Part shown: in pieces, positions 7,516 through 16,800 of the stretch
How positions within the stretch are numbered: the stretch's first letter is position 1
How the letters are laid out: every line of letters begins with the position of its first letter
Virus record (IMG/VR): IMGVR_UViG_3300025000_000307
Span: 1-31,929 of that record
Direction: 5' to 3' (one strand)
Length of the DNA: 31,929 nt
DNA from: a virus
Program-made: the position numbers and the translations under genes
Notes under the pieces: model-generated
Database searches by the model: none
What the model was told of the DNA's origin: nothing
What the model saw: only the letters and a program-made list of their open reading frames with translations

Positions 7516-7908
7516 CTAAACTAAAATAACTACTTCGACAGACAAACCTTCCAGGCCTGCAACTTCATCCAAGATGTTTAGTCTAAAGTAATCCCTTTCC
7601 GAGATAGGATCACCTCTTGGCGTTGCCGGGTCGCTTACTTTGCTGCCTCCTTGAAGTAGAATTTGACTAACGGTAATAGACTGCCAGCCTGTATTTGCTG
7701 CAAAGTCCATCTCAGTAGTCTTTTCTACCGATAAACTAACCAATGTACTGCTTGGCACATGACAACTTGCGGCAACCTGGATAACGCGTCCCTTGGTTGG
7801 AAACATAATAGGTACATCGACCACACCTGCCTCAATCGGGCCAGAGACTGCAAATACAAGCACTCTTGTTTTTTGCGCTGTCGTAATCGGTGGTGGAGTA
7901 AAAAACAT
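7516..7908 (-). CDS. Small tail/fibre-associated structural protein
   Basis: This 130-residue protein is not recognised as a named family. It reads as a compact beta-sandwich-like sequence (RVLVFAVSGPIEAGVVDVPI, TKGRVIQVAASCHVP, SLSVEKTTEMDF). It ends YFRLNILDEVAGLEGLSVEV, a pattern common to small phage fibre proteins. The ATG is 1 base past the upstream TGA, and the AAGGAG ribosome site lies inside the end of that gene, so the two are co-translated. Confidence 0.62.
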   Translation of the reverse strand: MFFTPPPITTAQKTRVLVFAVSGPIEAGVVDVPIMFPTKGRVIQVAASCHVPSSTLVSLSVEKTTEMDFAANTGWQSITVSQILLQGGSKVSDPATPRGDPISERDYFRLNILDEVAGLEGLSVEVVILV

Positions 7909-7909
7909 C

Positions 7910-8557
7910 TCAACTCACTCCTTCAGCACGGAAAGCAACATTTGTAGTTATCGTCACAGTTGTAAAAGGTTCGAGGTTAAAATTCCAACCCTCATATGGC
8001 AGTATCTCCCGCGTGTCACCAGCAGAAGGGCCATCGTCAATAGTAAATGACAGTGATTCTTCGCCGTCATTCTTAATCATTAGCCCCCGCATCGTCTGAC
8101 TGAATACGTGTGTAACCGTCTCACTACCGCTAAACGGTTCTTTGAATATGCCGGCCGAAAAACCAAAACCGACTGCCTGGTAAATATATAACTCTCCCTG
8201 CGCGTCGGCATTGTTTTCGTACCTAAACCGATACATTTTTTTAGTTAGTGCTACCCAACCCGTGTCTGCTTGTGTGTTTAGCGTCACAGTAACCTGCTTT
8301 CGCTCTGTCCACGTGCCATCTTCCGACCGTTCTTCGACGTACAAAGTGCCGCTTTGGTCTGTATACACAAAACCTCTCACACGATTAACTAAGACGCTAC
8401 CAAAGCGGTTTTTAACTTTCTGCTCATATACTCCACTAGCTAACAAAGGATCATTTGTCAGTAGAAATGGCGTGTCCGCCACGTCAGCAACAATTGTCAT
8501 AAAGTCGCTTGCCGGGGTTAATTCATTGTTAATGTTTAATGGTGAGGAAAAGTTCAA
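7910..8557 (-). CDS. Tail-associated structural protein
   Basis: I do not recognise this 215-residue protein. It is strand-rich, with TLYVEERSEDGTWTERKQV and a glycine- and aromatic-rich middle. The C-terminus (YEGWNFNLEPFTTVTITTN) is typical of small virion surface proteins. The start is a TTG at 8557, with AGGCGG 7 bases before it. The next in-frame ATG is 19 codons inside and lacks a comparable site. It follows the beta-helix fibre gene by 11 bases. Confidence 0.62.
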   Translation of the reverse strand: MNFSSPLNINNELTPASDFMTIVADVADTPFLLTNDPLLASGVYEQKVKNRFGSVLVNRVRGFVYTDQSGTLYVEERSEDGTWTERKQVTVTLNTQADTGWVALTKKMYRFRYENNADAQGELYIYQAVGFGFSAGIFKEPFSGSETVTHVFSQTMRGLMIKNDGEESLSFTIDDGPSAGDTREILPYEGWNFNLEPFTTVTITTNVAFRAEGVS

Positions 8558-8568
8558 GAAATCACCGC

Positions 8569-9687
8569 CTATCTGATTTGGCCGCCGTCCACAGTAGCTT
8601 CAGGCGTGGTTCCGGGGGGTTGGCTAAGCCTTTTTGCAATACATCCAGTTGACCACGCACGCAATCCAATTACATTATTAGCGCCGCTATTGGTGTCACT
8701 AAGCACCTGAGAACCTCTGTGTGCCTCTATCGCACCGCCACTGCAATTTGATATTGTTGTGACATATATCCAAGCGTTTGAGTTTTTTACATCAACCCCA
8801 ACAGATATACTTACAGGCGGTTCCGCAGTATTTATAAAGCAATACTCCACTTTGGCGTCAACACTATTATCTATGTCGACACTTCTAATTATTAAGTTAG
8901 ACAATGTAACCGTTAGCTGGCAACCTGAAATAGCAATACTCCCATTAATATTTACAATGTCGACAGTATGCCTCCTAATATTAATAGCGCCACTGCCATA
9001 AAAACCTTTGATATACACATTCTCATCATAGATACCAGCATATATAGTAATATTAGCGGTGACATTAATTCTCGCAGGAAGTTTGTTTATGGCTGCAGTT
9101 ATTGTTTTTAGTGGACTTTCACTACTTCCGTCATTATCGTCATTGCCAGTAGCAGCGTTTACATAGTAAGTTATACTGCTAGTAAGGGTGTGTGCATTAG
9201 GGTTTGTTAAATGATTACCAATTCCATGTGCAGTGTCATCGTCAATGTGCTCCACAACTCTTTTGCCGATATTGCTTAAAATACCCCTCTTGTCTCTCTT
9301 GGACAGGTCAGATAAACTCTGACCTACTACAATCTCCCACAGCAGCAAGCTATCTGCCGGAATATCACCAGTATTTGTGGCAATAGTTCCGTCACTCTTA
9401 ATGCAAACGTTATAAATGGTATTAATGGCCGGATTTACAATGTTACAAGCAGTGTCCACACTCAGTGAAGCACTTACAACCTCACTTCCCACAATCTCCA
9501 CAAAGCCAGCACCGAGAACAAAACTTATTACACTTCCCGTTTCGTTATAGCTCAGCGAGTCAAGATAAAACTGATCTCGCGTTACTAACCTGTCGATAAT
9601 ATCAAGATTTTCATTATATGCCGCCCTGGTTACTTTATCCGTCCCAAGCGGCTTTTTAAGCCCTAATTTCGCTGTCTCAACCGGCAA
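8569..9687 (-). CDS. Tail fibre with beta-helix (pectate-lyase-like) domain
   Basis: This 372-residue protein begins VETAKLGLKKPLGTD, an N-terminal signature common in phage tail fibres that anchor to the baseplate. A His-rich linker follows (residues about 146-166, including EHIDDDTAHGIGNHL), of the kind that trims or trimerises fibres. Residues about 174-200 (YYVNAATGNDDNDGSSESPL) match the start of right-handed beta-helix or pectate-lyase-like domains. The remainder is repetitive, strand-rich sequence. The start is a TTG with GGGGGTG 6 bases upstream. It directly follows the YmfQ-like gene, the usual place for the first fibre gene. Possible glycan binding or depolymerase activity is inference; I see no obvious catalytic residues. 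Confidence 0.75.
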   Translation of the reverse strand: MPVETAKLGLKKPLGTDKVTRAAYNENLDIIDRLVTRDQFYLDSLSYNETGSVISFVLGAGFVEIVGSEVVSASLSVDTACNIVNPAINTIYNVCIKSDGTIATNTGDIPADSLLLWEIVVGQSLSDLSKRDKRGILSNIGKRVVEHIDDDTAHGIGNHLTNPNAHTLTSSITYYVNAATGNDDNDGSSESPLKTITAAINKLPARINVTANITIYAGIYDENVYIKGFYGSGAINIRRHTVDIVNINGSIAISGCQLTVTLSNLIIRSVDIDNSVDAKVEYCFINTAEPPVSISVGVDVKNSNAWIYVTTISNCSGGAIEAHRGSQVLSDTNSGANNVIGLRAWSTGCIAKRLSQPPGTTPEATVDGGQIR

Positions 9688-9707
9688 TACTCACACCCCC
9701 AATAATA

Positions 9708-10349
9708 CTACTGAAACCATAATACAGTACTTTCGTACCCGTCCCAACTGTCGCCATCCGTCTGATCCCATGTCAGATCAAGTGCGTCCTGATCGTCCCA
9801 TGTCCTGACTGACACCTCAAAGTCATCCCATATAAAACGCTCTATTTCGTCCCACGATAAACTTAAAGCATCAAGGTCATCCCATGTAGTGCCGATATAC
9901 CTATAGCCCAGTATTAAATGCGCTGGCTTCATGACATCAACAGCTTTCAACATTGCCATAGTATTATGCAGCAAAGCAGGTTCAGGAGATTCGATAATTA
10001 GTTGATAAAGATAAACATTGCCTGCCTCAACTACCCGCGCGTTTTCAATATATACTCTCGCTACGTTATTGATTTTAGCCACAGTTGGCGCACCAAAACC
10101 ACGTATCCTAGACAAAATAATCGCTCGCCGTTCCTCGTAAGTCATGGCAGAATTAGACGGCAGGTTAAATATTGTTTCCCATTCGCTTAAGCCTCCAGTG
10201 GCACTAGCAACAAGTAGTTGCTGGCGAAACTCTTCGAGGTCACTGTCTAGTAGATCAAACTCTGCACCAAGAGCGGCAATAATTGCAGAGTCCCCTGAAT
10301 TAAACCACCTGCGCGGGAAAAAGTTTCTTAGTACAGTACCAAAATCCAT
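9708..10349 (-). CDS. YmfQ/XkdU-like (DUF2313) baseplate protein with Trp-Asp repeat tail
   Basis: This matches the Mu gp48 / PBSX XkdU-like family, which completes the baseplate wedge next to baseplate J. Supporting features are MDFGTVLRNFFPRRWF at the start, the SEWETIFNLP segment, EERRAIILSRIRGFG and VDVMKPAHLILGYRY. The C-terminal 60 residues are unusual: six WD pairs (WDD, WDE, WDD, WDD, WDQ, WDG) occur at 8-10 residue spacing, giving an acidic, Trp-rich tail. The frame extends to a GTG at 10373. The ATG at 10349 fits the family start and is 13 bases past the upstream stop. Confidence 0.82.
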   Translation of the reverse strand: MDFGTVLRNFFPRRWFNSGDSAIIAALGAEFDLLDSDLEEFRQQLLVASATGGLSEWETIFNLPSNSAMTYEERRAIILSRIRGFGAPTVAKINNVARVYIENARVVEAGNVYLYQLIIESPEPALLHNTMAMLKAVDVMKPAHLILGYRYIGTTWDDLDALSLSWDEIERFIWDDFEVSVRTWDDQDALDLTWDQTDGDSWDGYESTVLWFQ

Positions 10350-10362
10350 AGCACCCACCCAC

Positions 10363-11430
10363 TTATTCAACACTTATTACGCCAGGTACAGCCACATCAG
10401 TATTACCAAGAGTCACATTTGCGGCAGGTGAAATAATTACATAGTCCAATACGCCGGACACATCAATGACAGCGTTGCCAATACCGGTCAAGCGCACAAC
10501 ATCGCCTATCGCTACGCTGCTGATATAGTTATCTATTGCATCACGCACAGGTTCTACTAAATCAACTACCAGATATCCCGTTTTGGCTTGCAATGTCACG
10601 GTTACATCAACAGTTATGGGGTTAGGCGCTACTACATCCACGTCTGCACCAATCGGTCTTACCGTTTCGATATAGTCAGCAACCGCCTGCAATAAAATCG
10701 CCGGAGGCACCCCGCTTGTGGTATTGATCAGTACATCCACAGTACCGGGCCCACGATTAAGCGGATAGCATTTAGCATCTGTCACGCCGGACACAGACAG
10801 CGCCCAATATTCATAGTCCGCTTTTGTACCACCCCTAACAGGAGTTCTTAGCAGTTCCAGTATGCGGGCTCTGAAATCATCGTCACTCTCAGTATCCGTG
10901 CCGCCCGAAGCGTGAGAGGTATTACTTACCCCGTCAATGCCCGTACTGGCGGAAAGGTTAATCTCACCTGTCATGACGTTTCCAATTAACCCGGCAACCG
11001 TACATTCAGTGACAACTGGATTGGAATATTGAGAACCGGCAGGAATAATAGTTGCCTCAGTCGTAACAAAATAAACCGGTTCGCTGCCACCTATTGGCGT
11101 TGTTGTGACTAGAATACCGGCACCAATAGGAGTATCGATCGACACAGGACTTGCTTTCTCCAACACGCAAACTGTTACGGCTTTAGTTGCCTTCTTCCTC
11201 GTTAAACCCCATTCTGCAGCCTTCTTATCCAAATTTTCTTCGGTTGCACCCAAAACAAAGGACTGATCGAAAGACCATTTTAGGGCAACGTAAAACTTCT
11301 CCTGAATGTCAGATATTCCTTCAATCAGAGTTCTGATAATCGACCCTGGGTTTAGGTCGGTAATCTTGGTGGTTGCGCTGAATATCCCTTCCACCAAGGA
11401 CTGTGCTATCTCAGTAAACTTCCTAAACAC
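10363..11430 (-). CDS. Baseplate J-like protein (Mu gp47 / XkdT family)
   Basis: This 355-residue protein has the hallmarks of the baseplate J family, which forms the wedge ring of contractile tails. These include an N-terminal DLNPGSIIRTLIEGISD, a central AGLIGNVMTGEINL, and TESDDDFRARILELLRTP, which is the characteristic middle signature. YWALSVSGVTDAKCYPLNRG and a C-terminal DVVRLTGIGNAVIDVSGV follow. The start is a GTG at 11430, overlapping the upstream gene by 8 bases, with GAGGTGA 6 bases before it. It is flanked by XkdS-like and YmfQ-like genes, the conserved PBSX order, which strongly supports the call. Confidence 0.93.
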   Translation of the reverse strand: MFRKFTEIAQSLVEGIFSATTKITDLNPGSIIRTLIEGISDIQEKFYVALKWSFDQSFVLGATEENLDKKAAEWGLTRKKATKAVTVCVLEKASPVSIDTPIGAGILVTTTPIGGSEPVYFVTTEATIIPAGSQYSNPVVTECTVAGLIGNVMTGEINLSASTGIDGVSNTSHASGGTDTESDDDFRARILELLRTPVRGGTKADYEYWALSVSGVTDAKCYPLNRGPGTVDVLINTTSGVPPAILLQAVADYIETVRPIGADVDVVAPNPITVDVTVTLQAKTGYLVVDLVEPVRDAIDNYISSVAIGDVVRLTGIGNAVIDVSGVLDYVIISPAANVTLGNTDVAVPGVISVE

Positions 11431-11809
11431 CTTCGATCACCTCACTGAAAGGGAATACTGCATTAATTGGGACCTGTACTCCTATTGCCTTAAAGGTTAG
11501 ATAAACCAAAATCGCTTTTGCAATTACCTCCACCTCAACAGTCAACACAACCTCAACGCGCGGATCCTGCAACACGCACTGCGCCACCTCGTTCTGAATA
11601 TCAGATATATTGCCTGGAGTCATCGGTTTGCCCACATACTTATATATTTCACTGCCATACTCAGGGTGATGGACTAATTCGCCTTTGTCGGCAATTAATC
11701 TGTGATACAGGGCTTGCTTAAGATTATCAACATTGGTTACTGTCACTAAGTCCGTACCTGCAAACTTTATGTCTTCAAGTGCCGCTATATCTGTACCCAA
11801 AATACTCAC
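11423..11809 (-). CDS. Baseplate wedge protein, XkdS/DUF2634, gp25-like
   Basis: This 128-residue protein fits the gp25/W-like wedge family (PBSX XkdS, DUF2634). It has an N-terminal DNLKQALYHRLIADKGELVHHPEYGSEI-type segment (the pattern of short stretch, Leu, GE and HP-YGS is diagnostic), then ISDIQNEVAQCVLQDPRVE and a beta-rich end. It would connect the tail tube/sheath to the baseplate. The start is GTG at 11809, which overlaps the stop of the upstream gene as GTGA, so translation is coupled. Baseplate J follows directly. Confidence 0.88.
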   Translation of the reverse strand: MSILGTDIAALEDIKFAGTDLVTVTNVDNLKQALYHRLIADKGELVHHPEYGSEIYKYVGKPMTPGNISDIQNEVAQCVLQDPRVEVVLTVEVEVIAKAILVYLTFKAIGVQVPINAVFPFSEVIEGV

Positions 11810-12162
11810 CAGAGCGGACCCAATATCACTCCACTACTAAAGTCACTGTACAGCATTAGGACCACCACCTCCTGTCCTACCCAGTTATAGCTAGAAAATT
11901 CGTCTTTTTCGTGATTAAGGTCTTGGTTTTCGGCGCTTGTCGTTAGTGGTGGTTCGTTGTGCGTATGCGGGCTGTGTTTTTTAGGTAAATAAGGCCACTG
12001 CAGCACTCTGAGCCAACCAGACTCGACGCCATAAGGTTCTAGCATCACTTTTAATGCTCGGCTTGCATTGTCCTGAGAAACAACCACCCCATGGCAGGAA
12101 GTCACCGTTTCCGCTTGAGTGTTTACTATGTCCTTTAGCTGTTCAATCATGCGCTGTGTCAA
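11806..12162 (-). CDS. Baseplate spike/XkdR-like protein (gpV-type OB fold likely)
   Basis: In the PBSX order this is the XkdR position (DUF2577). The sequence itself resembles gpV-like spike proteins: HGVVVSQDNASRALKVMLEP, a GWLRVLQWPYLP strand, then NWVGQEVVVLMLYSDFSSG and GVILGPLW, the closing strands of an OB-fold. It would sit at the tail tip below the hub. It is short (118 residues) and lacks an obvious beta-helix needle. The start is TTG at 12162, with GGAGG 8 bases before it, overlapping the upstream stop as TTGA. Choosing between XkdR and gpV needs a profile search. Confidence 0.7.
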   Translation of the reverse strand: MTQRMIEQLKDIVNTQAETVTSCHGVVVSQDNASRALKVMLEPYGVESGWLRVLQWPYLPKKHSPHTHNEPPLTTSAENQDLNHEKDEFSSYNWVGQEVVVLMLYSDFSSGVILGPLW

Positions 12163-13256
12163 GGCGAATACCTCCCCGCGTCCTGGATGTAGTTGTTTAC
12201 AAATGATAATTCTGCTTCAATGCCACCACTCAAGGATGATTGAACGGTAGTTTTTGTCACATAATAAATCTGTGACAAACCAAGTCCTACACCATGCAAA
12301 GCAATTCTGCGGTCAGTGCCAAACTCAGGTATCCAATCAGTCCTGAGTCGTCCAAACATCTCTTGCGCGCTCAGTTCCTCTAGGATAGACCTAGCCCGCT
12401 TCTGCGCCTGCTCTCGTGTTAAGCCTGGAATGGTAAATCTCTGGGTATACTTTTCCTCAACATGCGTTCTTGATGTGGCTTTTTCTACCACGCGCTTTTT
12501 ACCATGCCAACTAACCACTTCAACGACAAGGTTACGCGCTGCATGCGGACCACGTTCTATTTCCAGGTCTAAAATATTTAAACCCCAGGTATATACCAAG
12601 GGCTCTGCGGAAAGGTTTACCACTCCGGATCTCGGGCCAAAATACCCCACGTTGTCGTTTACCCTGCAAACAAAACCTTCCTCCTGAGCCAACCACAGCA
12701 ACAAGTCCCACTGTGCTGTCTCACGCTCCATTTGCGTCTGATCTTTGTTCAGGTATGTACCTACAAGGTTTGTCGTTTTTGTGACCTGTGGAGTCAGTCC
12801 GTGTTGAATAAAAAACTGCTCGGCAACCTTGCTGGCAGTCAGGTTTTGGTATTTTTCAGTTGTTTTAGTGTCGATTAGCTGTCCGGTTAAATTTCGACCT
12901 ATAACAGTTGCGACTTCCCCGTCACTGTCAAAGTTCCATCGCGCTACATCCATCTTGCCGTACATAATCCGCTTTGCCGACTCGCGCTCAAATCCCAGAT
13001 AAACTTCTACTGGGATATTGGTACCGCTCACGAACTGGCTTTGAAAGTCCGGGCCACTTGATAAAAGAGGATCAATCTGCTTATCAGATACATCCCATGG
13101 TAGGGATATATCAAAACTGTCCGCTACAGAAAAAGCGTTATTTTCTACCAGAATACTTTCCCATTTAGGCAGGTCATAACCTAACATCCTGACAGTTGCC
13201 TTTGGTTTACCATATCCACGAAAAAAACCAGGTTTTAATATTTGCTTACTGAGCAC
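12159..13256 (-). CDS. Baseplate hub protein, gpD/XkdQ-like
   Basis: This 365-residue protein corresponds to the late-control gpD / PBSX XkdQ hub, which forms the central tail-hub ring. Features include an N-terminal FSVADSFDISLPW, a central RIMYGKMDVARWNFDSDGEV and GRNLTGQLIDTKTTEKY, which is the gpD-type signature (a G-R-[DN]-L motif followed by D). ASKVAEQFFIQHGLTP and the C-terminal REQAQKRARSILEEL follow. The start is GTG at 13256, overlapping the LysM gene by 11 bases. Its place between the LysM protein and the spike-like gene agrees with the role. Confidence 0.85.
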   Translation of the reverse strand: MLSKQILKPGFFRGYGKPKATVRMLGYDLPKWESILVENNAFSVADSFDISLPWDVSDKQIDPLLSSGPDFQSQFVSGTNIPVEVYLGFERESAKRIMYGKMDVARWNFDSDGEVATVIGRNLTGQLIDTKTTEKYQNLTASKVAEQFFIQHGLTPQVTKTTNLVGTYLNKDQTQMERETAQWDLLLWLAQEEGFVCRVNDNVGYFGPRSGVVNLSAEPLVYTWGLNILDLEIERGPHAARNLVVEVVSWHGKKRVVEKATSRTHVEEKYTQRFTIPGLTREQAQKRARSILEELSAQEMFGRLRTDWIPEFGTDRRIALHGVGLGLSQIYYVTKTTVQSSLSGGIEAELSFVNNYIQDAGRYSP

Positions 13257-13887
13257 TTGGTATCACCAGCCATGATGTATTATCTGTATTTTCAACGGGT
13301 ATTACCAGTTCCATGCCAGCATAGATCATGCTTGGATTTTTAATCTTATCCGCGTTAGCTTCGTATATTGCCTGCCAAGTAACGCCAAACCTATTTGATA
13401 TTTTGGACAGCGAGTCTCTGTGTTGCACTACATATGTTACGGTTTGCTTTTCGGGCGGGTTAGTTTGAGCCACTGCATTTGCCGCTACAGCTAGTGCATC
13501 TAGTGATAACGTCGTCCCGATCGGAGGTTCCTGACACACCTCCAACTTGATTGTATACGGCACGCTGTACTTGTTTTGTGGCTGATAAGTAAAACTTGCT
13601 ATCACAACGGGCAGCGATATTGGTCCCCATGACAGAGTTAATTGCTTGCCTGCCCTACGCATAGAGTCAAGCTCCGCCGCCCTGTCCATGGCTTCTTCAT
13701 ATAAAAACTCACCCGACCATTCGACAGCTTCATCGAATGCGCCTAGAGCCTGAATCGACTTATACCCACCGGGAAACTTATGCACCGCTAACAACTGTTC
13801 CCCGCCAAGTGGTATCTGTTCGGGCAGTTCATGTATATCGAAGGTGATCGTCTTGGATCCGCCTTTTAGCTTCAGCCTGTAACCCAA
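13246..13887 (-). CDS. LysM-containing baseplate/tail protein, XkdP-like
   Basis: A LysM module occupies residues about 149-197, with TYVVQHRDSLSKISNRFG and YAGMELVIP, preceded by a domain of about 140 residues. This is the architecture of XkdP-like proteins that link the tail tube or tape measure to the hub. The frame is open up to 13935 inside the tape measure gene. I place the start at a TTG at 13887, immediately after the tape measure stop, because GGGGGTG is 7 bases before it and the next codons give MGYRLKLKGG. The LysM could bind peptidoglycan or act as a structural module; inference. Confidence 0.82.
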   Translation of the reverse strand: MGYRLKLKGGSKTITFDIHELPEQIPLGGEQLLAVHKFPGGYKSIQALGAFDEAVEWSGEFLYEEAMDRAAELDSMRRAGKQLTLSWGPISLPVVIASFTYQPQNKYSVPYTIKLEVCQEPPIGTTLSLDALAVAANAVAQTNPPEKQTVTYVVQHRDSLSKISNRFGVTWQAIYEANADKIKNPSMIYAGMELVIPVENTDNTSWLVIPSAQ

Positions 13888-13888
13888 C

Positions 13889-16800
13889 TTAGAGCACCCC
13901 CACAGATATTTTGCCGGTATTGCGCATCTTATCACGGATCATTTGCTCATACTTTCGCGCTATAAGGGGCATGGCTTTTTTAACTACTGCTTGGGCTATA
14001 TCGTCTGCACTTTGCTCTGGACTTGCCTGAATAACTATTGCACCCGACTCGATCTTAATCGAAGGTGCGCTACCGCCATTGCCCTGTGAATTTACCGTAA
14101 TAGTTTGCGCTGTCTGTGTCATTTCCTGAGCTATTGGCGTATTCGCTTGATTTGCGTCCAAGATGTTTCTAATGCTTCTTATCGGAGAGAGAGCGCCAAG
14201 AATATGCCCTGTCTTCTCCCAAAGAGACAGTGCCCTGTTTCTGTTATTTGACAGTGGTATAATAGACTCAGGGCCTTCCTCACCGACATATGCCAGGTGC
14301 TTTTGATTGATTATGCCCCCGGTTGCATATCCGACATACTTGCCACCACTCCGGAACAAAGGCGTATTATAAACACTGCCATAACGCCCTTTGATGTAGT
14401 TTATAGCGGCAGCCGCATTATGCACCGGATTATTGATATCGCCCATGCCAGGCGCAGCATTAGCCCTAAAAGTGCTCGGCAAAGTCTGCAATAACCCTGT
14501 AGCGTGCTCTTTGCCAACAGGCGTTGAATTGTACGCTTTCGGATTTCCGCCTGACTCTGCAGCAACCAACCTTTGCAAACCAGGCAACCATGACTGAGAT
14601 GTTCCTGTCAAAGCTAGTGCCGCCGACAGCCACTGTGTAACGTTACCGCTGACAGCTCCACCACCGCTAAGTACACCACCTAAAGCACTTGGAATATCGC
14701 CAAAAATATCAGTTGCCATGCTCTTTAAGTCATTTGCCTTTAGTCCGTTAATCAGTCCCTGAATCATGTTAATGCCGATGCCATGAAAAACGGTTGAAGG
14801 AGACTGAATTCCAAACGATGCCTTAACCGTGCCGATAACCTTATCTGCCAGGCTTTTAGCTGCAGAAGTCACGCCTTCTGAGCCACTACTTATTCCTGCT
14901 GCCAAGTTATGCGCCACACCAAGTCCAAGAGTATTCATCTGCTCCGCTGTCGGCAGGTTACTCTTAACTGTCTCTGTCACTCTTTTGACCGCGTCAGCAA
15001 CCTTAGGCAGTCCACTGTCTATTCCCTTAGCGTATTCGGCAGATGTATTATTGCCAAGCTCCGGCATTTGCTTGTTGACCTGGTTAGTTAGCCCGTTAAC
15101 ATCAAGGTTGGCAGGAACGTTTAGGTCGGGCACTTTAGTTCCGCCTATTGCCGCTACCTGCTTATTTAACTCTTCTGTGTTAACATTTGCCGGTACCGAT
15201 AAATCTGGCACACCACCGGCATTCAGTGCCGCTACTTGCTTTTCAATGTCCCCAGTGTCAAGATTTGTAGGTATTGATACACCTTGCATCCCCGGTGCAT
15301 TAAGTAGCTTTGTTAGATCGTCAAGATTTTGTGGCATTTCTAAGGATGTCGGTATCTTGACTTCCGCACCCTTCGGCACTTCGGGAGGCTTAGGAGGTTG
15401 CTTCTCCGCTTCTGCCTTAATTCCTAAAAACTTTTTAACAGCGCTTACTGCCTTATCCCAATACTTTGCTATCAAAATGGGTATTCCGATAATTGGCATA
15501 AAGTATGCCAACACAACTATTGCCCAACCCGGTATACCTGCCGAGAATTCTTTTAGCGCATTCCAGAACTTACTCCAGTACATAATAATCAGTACAACTG
15601 CCGCGATTAGAGCAACAATAAGCATAATCACAGCACCAATAGGGTTGGCAGTTAAGGCAGCGTTCAATGCCCATTGCACGCCTGTCCATATCACAGTTAA
15701 CGCTCTAACTGTTGCTATGACCGGTGCAAGTAGAATTAGCGCCGCTCTTTGCAGGTTAGTCGTAATGACAACTGCACCGATCGATGCAGCATATAGCCAT
15801 TGGGCAGCAGTAACAACCAGCATAATACTGTTATATGCTCCGGTTATTAATGCTGCCGATCTAGTGTATATAGCTAGTGCAAGCATTTTCAATCCGGCAT
15901 ATCCAGTAGCAGTACCCATGACTATAGCGTTGTAAGTAGCTACTACCATGGCAGGTATATAGGCTATAATTAGTAATCCTGCTACCACTTTTATGACAAT
16001 GCCGTACCTCTCCCATAAACCTTTCACTGTATCCCAGTTTTTATAGACGAGATAAGCGATTCCTGCCACTAATGCAAACGCACCGAAGGCAAGCAAAGTC
16101 TTAGTCGCTACCATAGTCCAGGTTATCCCCGAAGCCACCATGATAATCCTGAGGATGCCCATGATTCCGACAAGCATCATCGTAACACCAACAACAGTAA
16201 GCGTTACAGACGTTGCCAACAGTGCCGCTCCGATATACTTTATCATCTGCGGATGGGCTTTTGCCCAGACAACAACATTATCACCCATATATTTATTTAG
16301 CTCACGAAAAGCCGTTTTAAGCGGATCCAAGAAAGGTTCCCCAATAACACGTTTAACGATTTTCCATGTCTCCATCATGGATTCCATCAGGTTCTTTGTT
16401 CCGCTCATTTGGATCTCAATCTGCTGATACATGTCCAATTGATTGCCTATGTTCTTACTAACGCTTGTATATATGTTTGAGTCTGACGCCAAAGCTAGAG
16501 CTGTTACCTTGCCTTGTTCCAAGAACACCTTAGACATAAGCGACTGAAAGGCGGCAGGGTTATTAATTTTCTTCCGCGTTTCCTGCAGTATTTGAGTTAT
16601 GTAATCAGCGCCTTTTGTCTGTCCCTTATCGTCGAAAAATATGCTTGTGCCGTCTTGCTTGAGCCAACCAAGCTGATCCATAGCACCTTTTTGTCTTTTG
16701 GTTTTTGGAATAAGGCGGTCGAGAAAATCCTTAGTAAACGTACCTGCAGAAGCACCGTCTTTCGTGTAGGTGCCGGTTGCTGCAAGTATCTTAACCGTGT

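Noticed and set aside
14829-15935. 368-residue plus-strand ORF
   Set aside because: It lies wholly opposite the tape measure gene, which has much stronger evidence; composition reflects the Ala-rich coding on the other strand.
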